Both the position numbers and the translations under genes were made by a program. Positions 18,884 to 28,254 of a stretch of 64,000 nucleotides of DNA are shown here, in pieces. Under the pieces are notes generated by a model. The model was given only the letters and a program-made list of their open reading frames with translations, was not told the origin of the DNA and searched no databases. Position 1 is the first letter of the stretch, and the number at the start of each line of letters is the position of its first letter. Origin of the DNA: Streptomyces sp. KMM 9044 (GTDB taxonomy: Bacteria; Actinomycetota; Actinomycetes; Streptomycetales; Streptomycetaceae); contig NZ_CP113910.1 of NCBI RefSeq assembly GCF_024701375.2, forward strand, positions 7,192,001 through 7,256,000, written 5' to 3'.

Positions 18884-19249
18884 CTACTGGGGCGGTGCCG
18901 GTGTGTCGTGGGTCCGGTACATGGCCTGTACGCCGAGCTCCAGCTGGACGGTGGGTTCCACCACGGCGATGCCGCGGGCGAGCATCGAGCGCCAGTCGAG
19001 GGTGAAGTCCCCGCGGTGCAGTTCGGCCTTCGTGAGAGCGGCGCAGCGCAGTTCCTGCTCGTAGCCGCCGTTCACGGTGCCGAGGTACTCGGTATCGAGG
19101 CCCGCGGAGCCGCTGGTGCCGTGCATGGCGAGGGTGCCGTGCACGGGCCACTTGGAGCCGCCGCGATAGGCGAACCGGGTACTGGCGAAGTCGACGTACG
19201 GGTAGTGCTCGACGTCGAGGAAGTCCGCGGACCGCAGACGGTTGCCCGG
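18884..19249 (-). pseudogene. YceI family protein, N-terminally truncated
   Basis: About 120 codons: NRLRSADFLDVEHYPYVDFA, then KWPVHGTLAMHGTS, and the typical end RGDFTLDWRSMLARGIAVV followed by VQLELGVQAM. YceI proteins are lipocalin-like isoprenoid binders of about 180-190 residues; the first third is missing and the frame runs instead into the antisense of a RibD-like fragment at about 19250. Confidence 0.75.
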
Positions 19250-19756
19250 GGCGGCTGGTTCGTACCGTACCTGGACGCGGCTTTCGAACGGCTGGCCGCC
19301 ACCTGGCTCGGTCAGGCGGACGCCCTGCTGCTGGGCCGCCACACGTACGTGAGCTTCGCACGGGACTGGCCGAAGACGACCGAACCGCCCTTCGGCTCCT
19401 CATGAACGGCCTGTCGAAGTACGTGGCCTCCCACACCCTGACCGAGGCCGGGTGGAGCCCGAGCACGATCCTCTCCGGCGACGTCCCCGCCCAGGCCGCC
19501 GACCTGAAGCGGCGGCCCGGCCGTGAACTGCAGTTCCACGGCAGCGCCCGTCCTCCTGGCCGCCGGTCTGATCGACGAACTGCGCCTCGTGATCGCCCCG
19601 GTGGTCGTCGGCACCGGCCGCCGTCTCTTCCCGGCGGGCGCCACCCCGGCCGGTCTGCGCCTCGTCCACCACGGGACGACACCGCGCGGCCTGGCCGTCC
19701 ACACCTACGAAACGACGGGACAACCCGGGTACGGGACGTACGGCGCCGACGCATAG
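19250..19756 (+). pseudogene. RibD C-terminal/dihydrofolate reductase-like protein, broken
   Basis: Pieces in three frames: WFVPYLDAAFERLAATWLG and ADALLLGRHTYVSFARDWP (to about 19397), MNGLSKYVASHTLTEAGW with STILSGDVPAQAADLK (to about 19550), and VLLAAGLIDELRLVIAPVVV, GTGRRLFPAGATPAGLRLVH to the TAG at 19756. The N-terminal strand with the start is missing, and it abuts the YceI relic head to head. Family members are NADPH-dependent reductases of unknown substrate. Confidence 0.75.
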
Positions 19757-19920
19757 GGGGCGCGAGTCGGCAGTCCTGCGGGGCTGCTCGGCCCGTACGG
19801 CTACGGCAGAGAAGTCCTCGCTGCCGGGTGCCGGACCCGTTGGGGGCGTCGGCCGGGCAGGGCGGAAACGACTTCGTGTGCTCCTTGCCTGCCGACGGGC
19901 GGCACACCGTTCCCGGGTCT

Positions 19921-19966
19921 TCCGTACGGTGCGACCGGCCGGCCCCGGCCGGTCGCACCGTACGGA
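19921..19966. terminator. 20-bp perfect bidirectional terminator hairpin
   Basis: TCCGTACGGTGCGACCGGCC (19921-19940) and its complement (19947-19966) with a 6-nt loop, placed between the convergent RibD-like relic and ASCH gene. Confidence 0.8.
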
Positions 19967-20006
19967 GGAACGGAGGTGTCCTCGGGGAGAGGGAATGCCA
20001 GGTGCG

Positions 20007-20385
20007 TCAGCCGGCCCGCACCACACGGAAGGTGAGGCATACGAGGGGGGTGCCGTCCTCGACCGGGGTGCCCTCGCGCTGCCAGAAGCGACGGTGGCCG
20101 GCCCGCCAGTCCTCCAGGGAGGCGTCGCCCTCACCCTCGGCGGCAGCGTGTCCCCACGTGACCTTCGCGAAGGACGTCGTTTCCACGTCGGTGATCTCGA
20201 TCGTGGCGACAGCACGGCCGTCGTTGTCCAGGAGGGCCAGCCGCTCACCGGGGAACTCCACCCCTTTCGGTCTCCCTGACATAGTCGGCCAGCAGGTCGG
20301 TCGTGGCGGTCTTCCGTCCGGCCAGAACGAGAGAGTTCAGCTCGTCACGCAACCTGTCGGGGGTGCCGAGTTCCAGTGCGCGCAT
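20007..20385 (-). pseudogene. ASCH domain protein, frameshifted
   Basis: ATG 20385 begins MRALELGTPDRLRDELNSLV and LAGRKTATTDLLADYVRE; near 20265 the frame changes and continues FPGERLALLDNDGRAVATIE, EGEGDASLEDWRAGHRRFW and GTPLVCLTFRVV to 20007. Together this is a full-length ASCH (PUA-like, RNA-binding fold) protein of about 125 residues with the family's GxKxAT motif (GRKTAT). One base removed would restore it; the track AAAGGGGTGG is at the break. Confidence 0.75.
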
Positions 20386-20542
20386 ACCGCCGACTCGTGG
20401 CCACATGTGCCTCATCGCCTCACTCGATCAGCCCTGGGAAACGCGGATTGTCCTCGGTCGGCCATTATGGGCCGAACGCGCGGTCGATCCGTTTCCGCTG
20501 GACGGAAACGGTCCCTGGCCGGGTGGCCCGGACGGACGCAGA

Positions 20543-21748
20543 ATGGCGGCCATGTCATCCTCGCGCGTCCGCAGCCGTACGCAGATCGGCATCGTCGGTG
20601 CCGGCCCCGCCGGGCTCATGCTCTCCCACCTGCTCGCCCGTGCCGGGATCGACTCCGTCACGGTCGACCTGCGCAGCCGTCGCGAGATCGCGGGGACCCA
20701 TCGCGCCGGGATCCTCGAGCAGGACTCCGTCGACCTGCTGACCGGCACCGGCGTCGGTGACCGGGTGCACCGCGACGGCTATCGCCACGACGGGATGGAA
20801 CTGGCCTTCGGCGGGGGCGCCCACCGGATCGACTTCCAGGGTCTGGTCGGCGCCTCGACCCAGCTCTACCCGCAGACGGACGTCTTCATCGACCTCGCCG
20901 ACGCCCGTGAGCGCGACGGAGGCGACGTCCGGTTCGGCGTCACCGACGTGTCGGTCGACAGCCTCACCTCCAGTACCCCGGCCATGCGGTTCACCGACGC
21001 CTGCGGTACCGCCCACGAGATACGCGCCGACTTCCTGGTGGGTGCCGACGGGTCGCGCAGCCTGTGCCGCCGCGAGGTGCCGGGGGACCGGCGCACGCAG
21101 TACTTCCGCGAGTATCCGTTCACCTGGTTCGGCATCCTGGCCGAGGCGCCGCCCAGCGCTCCGGAACTGATCTACAACCACTCGCCGCGCGGCTTCGCGC
21201 TGATCAGCCGGCGCACCGAGACCCTTCAGCGGATGTACTTCCAGTGCGACCCCGCAGAAGATGCCGCCACCTGGTCCGACGACCGGATATGGGAGGAACT
21301 CCAGTCCCGTGTAGGGGCCAACGGGCATACGCTCGAGGAGGGGCCGATCACCTCCAGGACCGTGCTCCCGTTCCGCAGCTTCGTCCAGGAGCCGATGCAC
21401 CACGGGCGGCTCGTGCTCGCCGGTGACGCCGCGCACACGGTGCCGCCGACCGGCGCCAAAGGCCTCAACCTGGCTCTCGCCGATGTACGGGTCCTGGCCG
21501 AGGAACTCGAGCGAGCCGTCGCGAGTGGCGACACCGCCCCACTGGAGAGCTACAGCGAGCGCGCGCTCGGCCGGGTCTGGAAGGCCCAGCACTTCTCGTA
21601 CTGGATGACCACCATGCTGCACACCTTGCCGGAGGCCACCCCGTTCGACATACGGCGCCAGGAGGGCGAACTGGCGGCGGTGACCGGCTCGACCGCGGGC
21701 TCGACCTACCTCGCCGAGGCCTACACCGGCTGGCCGCAAGGGCGATGA
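20543..21748 (+). CDS. pobA: 4-hydroxybenzoate 3-monooxygenase (FAD)
   Basis: 401 residues from ATG 20543 (ATG 20552 is equally possible). It hydroxylates 4-hydroxybenzoate to protocatechuate with NAD(P)H and O2 in the cytoplasm, feeding the beta-ketoadipate pathway. Motifs: GxGxxG as GIVGAGPAGLMLSHLLA, the DG motif in FLVGADGSRSLCR, and the GD motif GRLVLAGDAAHTVPPTGAKG. The PobA-like signature RAGILEQDSVDLL near residue 50 and HRIDFQGL are present. No pobR or pca gene is seen in the window. Confidence 0.9.
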   Translation: MAAMSSSRVRSRTQIGIVGAGPAGLMLSHLLARAGIDSVTVDLRSRREIAGTHRAGILEQDSVDLLTGTGVGDRVHRDGYRHDGMELAFGGGAHRIDFQGLVGASTQLYPQTDVFIDLADARERDGGDVRFGVTDVSVDSLTSSTPAMRFTDACGTAHEIRADFLVGADGSRSLCRREVPGDRRTQYFREYPFTWFGILAEAPPSAPELIYNHSPRGFALISRRTETLQRMYFQCDPAEDAATWSDDRIWEELQSRVGANGHTLEEGPITSRTVLPFRSFVQEPMHHGRLVLAGDAAHTVPPTGAKGLNLALADVRVLAEELERAVASGDTAPLESYSERALGRVWKAQHFSYWMTTMLHTLPEATPFDIRRQEGELAAVTGSTAGSTYLAEAYTGWPQGR

Positions 21749-22095
21749 CCATGGCACTGTCCCGCCAGGAACCGAGCGTCGCCCGGCCCGGCCGGGGCGT
21801 CACCGGCTTCCTCCCCGATCAGGCGGGTGTACCCGGCATCGCAGGCTTCCGGCCGAGGGCGACGCCGGGTGGCGGCTGGCCGTCGACCACCTCCACATGC
21901 GCCCGACCCGGCTACGACGACATGTTCGTGGACGAGGTCCGCTTGGTCGTCGACGGGCACGGCACACACAAGGACGTGTACTCGCCGGAGGGCACGTTGG
22001 CCCGCGACGCCGGTCGGCTGTGCCCGTGCCGCGCGGGTGGGCCGGCGGGAAGCCGGGGTGGATACCGGCCCCAGGCCGCACAAGGAGTGAGGTGA
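21745..22095 (+). CDS. Short hypothetical ORF overlapping the pobA stop
   Basis: ATG 21745 overlaps the pobA stop as ATGA, which often marks translational coupling, but the 116-residue product has no family I recognise. The part DDMFVDEVRLVVDGHG and KDVYSPEGTLARDAG looks like real coding; the piece just before it (GDAGWRLAVDHLHMRP) lies in another frame, so this may be a degraded gene. The stretch 22096-22333 holds nothing recognised. Confidence 0.35.
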   Translation: MTMALSRQEPSVARPGRGVTGFLPDQAGVPGIAGFRPRATPGGGWPSTTSTCARPGYDDMFVDEVRLVVDGHGTHKDVYSPEGTLARDAGRLCPCRAGGPAGSRGGYRPQAAQGVR

Positions 22096-22333
22096 AGGGG
22101 CGGATGGGGCAACAGGCTTTCCGCACAAGCTAGTTGACAACTGTTCGGTGCAGTCACAGGGGTGCTGATCAACGCTGGAACGCGGTGGAATGGAGGTACC
22201 GGGGAGGAAGGGGGCGCCTCGTGGAGCAGGCCTGTGGAGGAAACGAGCGCCGGTGCCCGGCACTCCGGCCCGCCGGACGAGCCGTGACATGCCCCGTCCC
22301 GTCCCGGATGACGACCACCTCCTGGGGGACCCG

Positions 22334-22770
22334 ATGGCCTTTCCGCCACCGCCACCCGACCGGACGACGGCCCGTCCGCGCCGTCGAAGCCGACCGAACC
22401 GCCCGCGCCCTCGCACAGCGCACAGGCCCCACAGGATCCGCCCGCCCACGGTCCGCCGTGGCAGGGGCCGTCGTTCCAGGGCCCGGTGCGGCACGATCCA
22501 CTGGCGGTCGCCCTCGGCAACGCGTCGCTCCTCGGCCCGGGCTATCTGCTGATGTGCCGCCCGGGACCGTTCTGGACCGCCGCGGTGATCACCTTCACGC
22601 TGGTCTGAACGGCGGTCGCGACCGCCGAGACCCGGAGCGAGGTACTGCTGCTGCTGTGGTGGACGGCGGTCGTGGCGCACGGGTGGCTGCTCGCCCGGCG
22701 TCGGCAGGGCGACCCGCGGACGGCACAGCGCCTGGTCGCTTTCGGCCTCACCGCCGCGGTGCTGCCCAGT
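22334..22770 (+). pseudogene. Proline-rich membrane protein, broken
   Basis: A Pro-rich N-terminus (MAFPPPPP, then after a frame change SKPTEPPAPSHSAQAPQDPP) is followed by LAVALGNASLLGPGYLLM, a hydrophobic segment ending in a TGA at 22606, and, still in frame, LLLLWWTAVVAHGWLLARR. The order proline tail plus two or three membrane segments is common in small Streptomyces membrane proteins. Function unknown; broken by one frameshift and one stop. Confidence 0.6.
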
Positions 22771-23140
22771 CGGCCGCGGCGACCCGGGCGGGCTCCGCCA
22801 GCGGCAGAACCACCATGCTCATCCGGGCCACCGGCGATCCCTCCCCCTCACGGTGCCAGTAGAGGCCCGCACACACGGGGCACCGGGTCGGTCCGGAGGG
22901 CAGGTGGTCGTGCTGCCAACTGCCGAGCTCAGCCGTCCCGAACCAGGTGACCCGTTCCGCCAGAGCCAACTCCCCGGCGGAATCGAACCATTGCGGTCTC
23001 CGCATGCCGCAGCGATCGTGGATGTGGTCCGACCACCGTGACAGCAGTGCCTCCATGGCGTCGGTGTGCACGGCAGTGTCGTGTCCGGCCGCATCGTTGA
23101 CCGATGTCGTGGCGCAGAGAATGGCAGAAGGGGCCGACAA
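22748..23140 (-). CDS. Hypothetical protein, 130 aa
   Basis: No family recognised. The body AMEALLSRWSDHIHDRCG, LAERVTWFGTAELGSWQHD and a CPVC pair in PTRCPVCAGLYWHREGEG suggest a real small cytoplasmic protein, perhaps with a metal site. Its 3' end overlaps the broken membrane-protein gene on the other strand, so the C-terminus may be truncated and replaced. Confidence 0.5.
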   Translation of the reverse strand: MSAPSAILCATTSVNDAAGHDTAVHTDAMEALLSRWSDHIHDRCGMRRPQWFDSAGELALAERVTWFGTAELGSWQHDHLPSGPTRCPVCAGLYWHREGEGSPVARMSMVVLPLAEPARVAAADWAAPRR

Positions 23141-23235
23141 CGCCCCCGCCCGCAGCGCCGTCCGGCTCGCCGGCCAGTTCCTCGTGGGCCGGTCCGGCAG
23201 GCAGACGCAGCAGTGAAAGAGGCCACCCGCAGGCC

Positions 23236-23919
23236 TCAGCGCGGCTGACGCAGTCCGGTGAGGAGGAGGCCGACCAGCCGGCGTGCGTCATAGCGGGGAT
23301 CGCTGTCCGCGCCGATGCAGAGGTTCCCGACGCCGCGCATGAGGGCATAGGCTTCCACATCGGTGCGGATCTCCCCGGACGCGGCCGCGGCGGCGAGGAG
23401 TTCGGCGCACACGGGCACGAGCCGGTCGAGGAAGTAGGAGTGCAGTGTCTCGAAGCCGGTGTTGTCGGACTGCAGGACACCGGCGAGTCCGTGCTTGGTG
23501 ACCAGGAAGTCGACGAAGAGACTGATCCACTCCCGCAGCGCCGCGTACGGCGTCGCACTGCTCTCCAGCAGGGTCGGACCGGCCTCGGCGCAGGCCTCGA
23601 CCTGGTGCCGGTAGACAGCGATGATGAGATCCGCCCGGGCCGGGAAGTGGCGGTAGATCGTGCCCACCCCGACACCGGCCTCGGCCGCGATGTCGCGCAC
23701 CGGCGCGTCCACGCCCGACGTGACGAAGACGGTGGCCGCCGCGTCGAGCAGGGTCTTCTCGTTGCGCCGGGCGTCCGTCCGCTTGGGCCGGCCCGCGCGT
23801 ACCGTGTTCCTGCCGCTGCCGTCGGTCTCGTGCACCGCGCCGCTCCCTCCACTGCCGGACCTGCCGCACGGGGCATGGGTCGTCGCCCTTGTTCCGGAGC
23901 GGAGTTCCGTTTGTTCCAT
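23236..23919 (-). CDS. TetR family transcriptional regulator
   Basis: 227 residues from ATG 23919. After a 45-residue Gly/Arg-rich tail the TetR helix-turn-helix is clear: EKTLLDAAATVFVTSGVD, RDIAAEAGVGVGTIYRHFP. The ligand domain has the SBP/AefR-like C-terminus LDRLVPVCAELLAAAAASGE and ending VGLLLTGLRQ as in the subgroup that contains SCO-type repressors of antiporters. Target unknown; the genes next to it are hypothetical or separate. Confidence 0.9.
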   Translation of the reverse strand: MEQTELRSGTRATTHAPCGRSGSGGSGAVHETDGSGRNTVRAGRPKRTDARRNEKTLLDAAATVFVTSGVDAPVRDIAAEAGVGVGTIYRHFPARADLIIAVYRHQVEACAEAGPTLLESSATPYAALREWISLFVDFLVTKHGLAGVLQSDNTGFETLHSYFLDRLVPVCAELLAAAAASGEIRTDVEAYALMRGVGNLCIGADSDPRYDARRLVGLLLTGLRQPR

Positions 23920-24654
23920 GATGTCAGAACACGGTACCGGCGGCGACAGTCGGTCGGCGGATCCGAGGCCATGAGGGCCCGGAACGACCGTCCGGTCGAC
24001 GTGACGGGTCGGTCGAATATGGCGCTTCAGGTGCCGCCGTTCACCGCCGGGCTGCACCCGGGCGCATTCGAGCCTTCGCCCTCTTCCGATGCCGGATTTC
24101 CCGGACACCGTCGGCAAGGGCAATCCGGGCGGCGCCCAGTACGGCGAGGACCGAGGAGAAGTCGCGCTGCCCTCCCTGTCACCGTGAGGTGCTCGACCGT
24201 ATGAGCGCCCAGGCGATGTCCAGGGCCCCTTCACGCACCCGTCAGGACCATCGACCCGCCCCCGTGGTGCCGGTTCCTGACGGACGGCCGGCTGTGCGCG
24301 AAGTCTGGACAGCCGGCGAACGACGTGTTGTCACTCCGCCGCACAGTGAGTTTCCGACGTTGAAAGGATTCTGGTCGTCACGGCGTCGTGCCGGCGGGCG
24401 GACACGGGTGCCGTCACCATGAGCCGGACGCCGGACCGATGGTCTCGATTTTGCAACGTTATGCATCCGTGTCCGGGGCACTGGCAAGGCTACGAGCAGG
24501 GACGGGTGACGGGCGCCCGTACGCTGAGGAGACGCCGCCGCCGCGCCGTCCCGTCCACCGGTGCCCGGTCCTTCGCTGCCGGGCCCGCGGGCGTCCGGGC
24601 CCGGCAGGCCGACACGCCGGTACGCGGGCCGGCGGGAACGGCACGCCGGGGGGC
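23920..24654. other. Gene-free stretch between TetR and AraC genes
   Basis: No gene recognised in about 730 bp. It presumably holds the promoters of the divergent tetR and araC-type genes; no clear operator palindrome was seen. Confidence 0.45.
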
Positions 24655-25437
24655 GTGTGCGCGCCGGAGGTGCGCCTGCTGCCGGTGGTCCCCGCCTGCG
24701 CCTCGGTGATGCCGTTCCGGATGAAGGCGTACGACGAGGTCGTCGAGCGCGACACCGACTGGAGGAAGCACTCCCACCCGTTCCACGAGCTGCTGTGGAA
24801 CGGGTCCGGCGCTTCGGCGACCGTCGTCGGCTCGAGGGTGTGGACGATCACCCCGTCGCTCGGACTGTGGATGCCCGCGGGCACGCTGCACTCGGGATCG
24901 GCGACCGCCGACACCTGGTTCCGGGCCACCTTCTTCGGTTTTCACACCACGCCCTCCCTCTCCGACACGCCGATGGTCGTCGAGATCACCCCGTTGCTGC
25001 GGCTGCTGCCGGAACGGCTGGGCGAGTCCGGCCTCTCCGTCATGTCGCGGGAGGTCACCGAAGCCATGGTGCTCGACGTGCTGAGGCCCTCTCCTCACGA
25101 GTTGCTGGTGCACCGGCCCGCCTCGGCCCTGCTGCGTCCGATAGCCGACGCGGTGACCGCCGCGCCGGGCGACCGGAGGACCCTCGCCGACCGGGCGGCG
25201 GAACTCGGCGTGAGCACGCGCACGATCAGCCGGGCGTTCGTCGCGGAGACCGGCACCAGCTTCGTACGCCGGGTCGCCTCGGTCTGCGCCCAGCACGCGA
25301 TCGCCCTCCTGACACGGGGCCGGGAAGTGGAAGCGGTCGCCCTCGGGGTGAGGTACGGGTACGGGTCGGCGAGTGCCTTCGGTGCGGCCTTCCGGCGGAC
25401 GACGGGACTCAACGCGGGAGCCCTCCGCGCTTCCTGA
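24655..25437 (+). CDS. AraC family transcriptional regulator
   Basis: About 260 residues from GTG 24655; ATG 24709 is an alternative start. N-terminal cupin sensor (HSHPFHELLWNGSGASATVV, LGLWMPAGTLHSGS) and two C-terminal helix-turn-helix units (LADRAAELGVSTRTISRAFV; AVALGVRYGYGSASAFGAAF). It ends 120 bp before an iron box and an EntS-like exporter gene, so it may act on the iron/siderophore gene, but this is inference. Confidence 0.85.
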   Translation: MCAPEVRLLPVVPACASVMPFRMKAYDEVVERDTDWRKHSHPFHELLWNGSGASATVVGSRVWTITPSLGLWMPAGTLHSGSATADTWFRATFFGFHTTPSLSDTPMVVEITPLLRLLPERLGESGLSVMSREVTEAMVLDVLRPSPHELLVHRPASALLRPIADAVTAAPGDRRTLADRAAELGVSTRTISRAFVAETGTSFVRRVASVCAQHAIALLTRGREVEAVALGVRYGYGSASAFGAAFRRTTGLNAGALRAS

Positions 25438-25558
25438 ACCGCACCCCGAATGTCCTCCGCGCCCGCATCGCTGCGGCATCCGTCTTCCGATCGCTGTGTC
25501 AGGTCTCCCGAACGATCGATTGCGACCCCCGGGGCCGTTCGCCTACTGTGCTCAACGT

Positions 25559-25577
25559 AAAGGCAAGGCTTACCTAA
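25559..25577 (+). promoter_or_regulatory. Iron box (DmdR/IdeR/DtxR-type operator)
   Basis: AAAGGCAAGGCTTACCTAA, whose complement matches the iron-box consensus TTAGGTTAGGCTAACCTAA at 13 of 19 positions, including the TTAGGT and CCT core. It lies 100 bp upstream of the small lipoprotein-like ORF and the MFS gene, implying repression by Fe(II)-bound DmdR1 when iron is plentiful. Confidence 0.65.
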
Positions 25578-25678
25578 ATCTTTGCTTCTGGTGCGGTGCA
25601 CACATTCCACGACGGCATCCCGTGCTCCGGGCGTGGGTGGACCGGCGTCTTCCCCATACGGAACCGTGGAGTTCGACC

Positions 25679-25756
25679 ATGCGCTCAGCCCGCCTGCGAC
25701 TGCTCGTCGCGGCCGCCGTGTCCTCCTGCGTGCCGGCGGCACGGAGCGGGATGTGA
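25679..25756 (+). pseudogene. Signal-peptide remnant of a probable siderophore lipoprotein
   Basis: ATG 25679 encodes 25 residues, MRSARLRLLVAAAVSSCVP then AARSGM, i.e. a basic start, hydrophobic stretch and a cysteine in a poor lipobox, and stops at once. An iron box precedes it and the exporter gene starts in its stop codon (ATGTGA). I infer that a siderophore-binding lipoprotein gene has lost its body by deletion, leaving leader and promoter. It could instead be a genuine short leader peptide. Confidence 0.45.
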
Positions 25757-27069
25757 CCTCCGGACTCTCCGCCGTCCTGCCCGACCTCTCTCCCTGGCGG
25801 TCCTCCCGCGACTTCCGGCTCCTGTGGGTGCAGGGGCTGGTCACGACCTTCGGCAGCTTCATGGCCCTGGTCGCCCTGCCGCTGCAGATCAAGGAGCTGA
25901 CCGGATCACCCCTCGCCGTGGGCGCCATGGGCGCGGTCGAACTGGTGCCCCTGGTGGTCTTCGGGCTGTACGGCGGCGCACTCGCCGACGCCGCGGACCG
26001 GCGCAGGGTCATCCTGCTCACCGAGGCCGGACTGGGCGTGCTCGCGCTCGTCCTCCTGGTCAACGCGACGCTGCCGGAACCGATGCTGTGGCCGCTGTAC
26101 GTGGTCGCGGCCGGGGTGGCGGCCCTGGTGGGGCTCCAACGGCCCGCGCTGGACTCGCTGATGGCCCGGATCGTGCCGCACGACCAGCTCCCGGCGGCGG
26201 CCGCCCTGAACGCGCTGCGCTGGCAGATCGGCGCCATCGCCGGACCTGCCCTGGCCGGCCTGGTCGTGACGTACGCGGGCAACGCTCCGGCCTACGCGAC
26301 GACGGCGGCCGGCTTCGCCGTCTCGATCCTGCTGTGCCTGCGGCTCGCGCCCATGCCGGCGGCCGAGAACGCAGGGAAGCCGTCGCTGCGGGGCATCGCC
26401 GAGGGAGCACGGTACGCCTGGTCACGGCCGGTACTCCTTGGCACGTACGCGGTGGACATGGCGGCGATGTTCTTCGCCTTCCCGAACACGATCTTCCCGT
26501 TCCTCGCCGACGAACTGGACGCCGACTGGTCGCTGGGGCTGATGTACGCGGCGGGTTCCGTCGGCTCGGTGGCGGTGAGTCTGACCAGCGGCTGGGTCTC
26601 CCGGGTACGGCGGCACGGACTCCTGGTGGTGTGCGGCGCGACCGGCTGGGGCCTGGCCATCGCGGCGGCAGGCTGGTTGCCGGACCTCTGGCTGGTGCTG
26701 GTCTGTCTGGCACTGGCCGGGGCCGGCGACATGCTGAGCGGGCTGGGCCGCTCGACCATCTGGAACCAGACCATCCCCGATGAACTGCGCGGCCGGCTCG
26801 CGGGCATCGAGGTGCTGTCGTACAGCGTCGGCCCGCAGCTCGGACAGGTCAGGGCGGGCGCGATGGCCGGCTGGACCGGCACCCGTCCCGCCTTCTGGAC
26901 CGGAGGCCTTGCCTGCGTGGCCTCGGTGGGCCTGCTGGCGGTCGCGCTGCCGAGACTGCTCACCTACGACGCGATGACGGACGAGGACGCCCTCCGCCGC
27001 CGCGCCGCCCACACCGCCGCGCCCGGCGGACCGGACCCGGCCGGAGCGGCCGGGAAGCCGGACCTGTGA
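25753..27069 (+). CDS. MFS transporter, EntS (enterobactin exporter)-like
   Basis: 438 residues from GTG 25753 with GGAG 6 nt upstream, overlapping the stop of the 25-aa ORF, so probably translated by coupling. Twelve membrane segments; start DFRLLWVQGLVTTFGSFMAL, loop DAADRRRVILLTEAGLG between TM2 and TM3, and a second half beginning near RGIAEGARYAWSRPVLLG, all as in EntS-like exporters. With the iron box upstream it most likely exports a siderophore or takes part in iron-limited growth. Confidence 0.85.
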   Translation: MTSGLSAVLPDLSPWRSSRDFRLLWVQGLVTTFGSFMALVALPLQIKELTGSPLAVGAMGAVELVPLVVFGLYGGALADAADRRRVILLTEAGLGVLALVLLVNATLPEPMLWPLYVVAAGVAALVGLQRPALDSLMARIVPHDQLPAAAALNALRWQIGAIAGPALAGLVVTYAGNAPAYATTAAGFAVSILLCLRLAPMPAAENAGKPSLRGIAEGARYAWSRPVLLGTYAVDMAAMFFAFPNTIFPFLADELDADWSLGLMYAAGSVGSVAVSLTSGWVSRVRRHGLLVVCGATGWGLAIAAAGWLPDLWLVLVCLALAGAGDMLSGLGRSTIWNQTIPDELRGRLAGIEVLSYSVGPQLGQVRAGAMAGWTGTRPAFWTGGLACVASVGLLAVALPRLLTYDAMTDEDALRRRAAHTAAPGGPDPAGAAGKPDL

Positions 27070-27073
27070 CGGC

Positions 27074-27106
27074 CGTGCCGGGCGGTCGCGAGGACTGCCC
27101 GGCACG
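27074..27106. terminator. Bidirectional terminator hairpin
   Basis: CGTGCCGGGC (27074-27083) and GCCCGGCACG (27097-27106), loop 13 nt, between the convergent MFS and DUF1080 genes. Confidence 0.8.
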
Positions 27107-27116
27107 ACGGGGAGGA

Positions 27117-28240
27117 TCACGTCAGGGGAGTGATCCGGATGTCGCGGAACCTCACCTTGTTCCCGTGGTCCTGCAGCCGGACCGCTTCCGCGGCAGGAGT
27201 CTCGGACCGGCCCGAGGCGGTCGGTCCGTCGAGGACGATGTCGTCGTGGGCCTTCTGCCCGTTTCGCACCACCGTGATCCGGGCGTCGGCGGTCTTGCGG
27301 CTGCTGTCGTCGAAGCGGGCCGCGCGGAAGTCGATGTCGTAGGTCTGCCATGTCTCGGGCGCCGTCGCCGCATTGGTGTCGGGCGCCCGCTTCAGATGGA
27401 AGGCCCCTGCCTCGTCGGTGTCGAGCGTGGTGTCACCGTAGGAGTCGAGGATCTGCAGCTCGTAGCGGTCCTGGAGGAAGACGCCGCTGTTCCCGCGGTC
27501 CTGTCCGGTGACCTCGGGGGGAAGCAGCGGGACCCGGAACTTCCCATGCAGTCTGAAGTCCTGGTGGGCGTCCTTGGTGCGGATGTCGCCGCAGCACACC
27601 TCCATCGACTTCTCGTCGCTCAGCGGCCATCGCAGGCTCCTGCCGTCTGTGTGCTGCCACTGCGCCTGCGAGGCGGCCGTACCGTCGAAGAGCGGGACCT
27701 GGGCTCCGTGCGGATGGACACTGAGCATGTCGAGATTGACATGACCGGTGTCGCCCGGGCCGAACCGGTAGGAGACCGTGTTGTTCCCGGCGCGCAGCGT
27801 CAGCCGCTCGGTCCGCGTCGACCAGGAGTCCCAGTCGCCGGTGGGCGGGAGCTGCGTCTTCCGCAGCTTCTTCCCGTTGACGTACAGGGACAGGGACAGG
27901 GACTTGGTGCCCCTGAACGGGTCCGGCCCGTTGGAGTAGCGCAGCCCCACGTCGTAGGCGCCCGACTTCGGGACCGTCACGTCGAACGTCGTGCCGGCCC
28001 TGCCCTCGATGGCGTACCGGTCCACGAAGCCGCTGCCGGAGTAGCCGGTGTGGTCGGTATGACGCCGGCCGTGCCTGTCAGGCGTGCCTCCTCGGCCTCG
28101 TACCGGGTCACGGGAGCCGGCTGCTTGCCGGGGATCCGGTCGAGGGTGTACCAGGCCTCGGTGTTCCACAACTGCATGTCCGCGGGAGCGGCGGCGGCCG
28201 GCGGCGCGAAGCACAGCCCGGAGGCCAGGGTCGAGATGCT
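27117..28240 (-). pseudogene. DUF1080 (3-keto-disaccharide hydrolase-type) protein with CBM, broken
   Basis: The main frame has a carbohydrate-binding module (GYSGSGFVDRYAIEGRAG, KLRKTQLPPTGDWDSW, GHVNLDMLSVHP) followed by a DUF1080 lectin-like domain (VPLFDGTAASQAQWQ, GNSGVFLQDRYELQILDSYG, GNKVRFRDIRITPL). Near 28060 the frame changes; upstream APADMQLWNTEAWYTLDRIP and RYEAEEARLTGTAGV are in another frame. The larger protein usual for this architecture (often with a ThuA or dehydrogenase part and a signal peptide) is missing its N-terminus, where a TauD fragment on the other strand begins. Confidence 0.75.
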
Positions 28241-28254
28241 CTTCACCCTCGTGG

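Noticed and set aside
16992..19958. 988-codon open frame on the minus strand
   Set aside because: Antisense shadow of pyruvate carboxylase and the YceI/RibD relics, no recognisable domain.
24189..24422. 77-codon ORF between tetR and araC genes
   Set aside because: No ribosome site, composition like non-coding DNA, no family resemblance.
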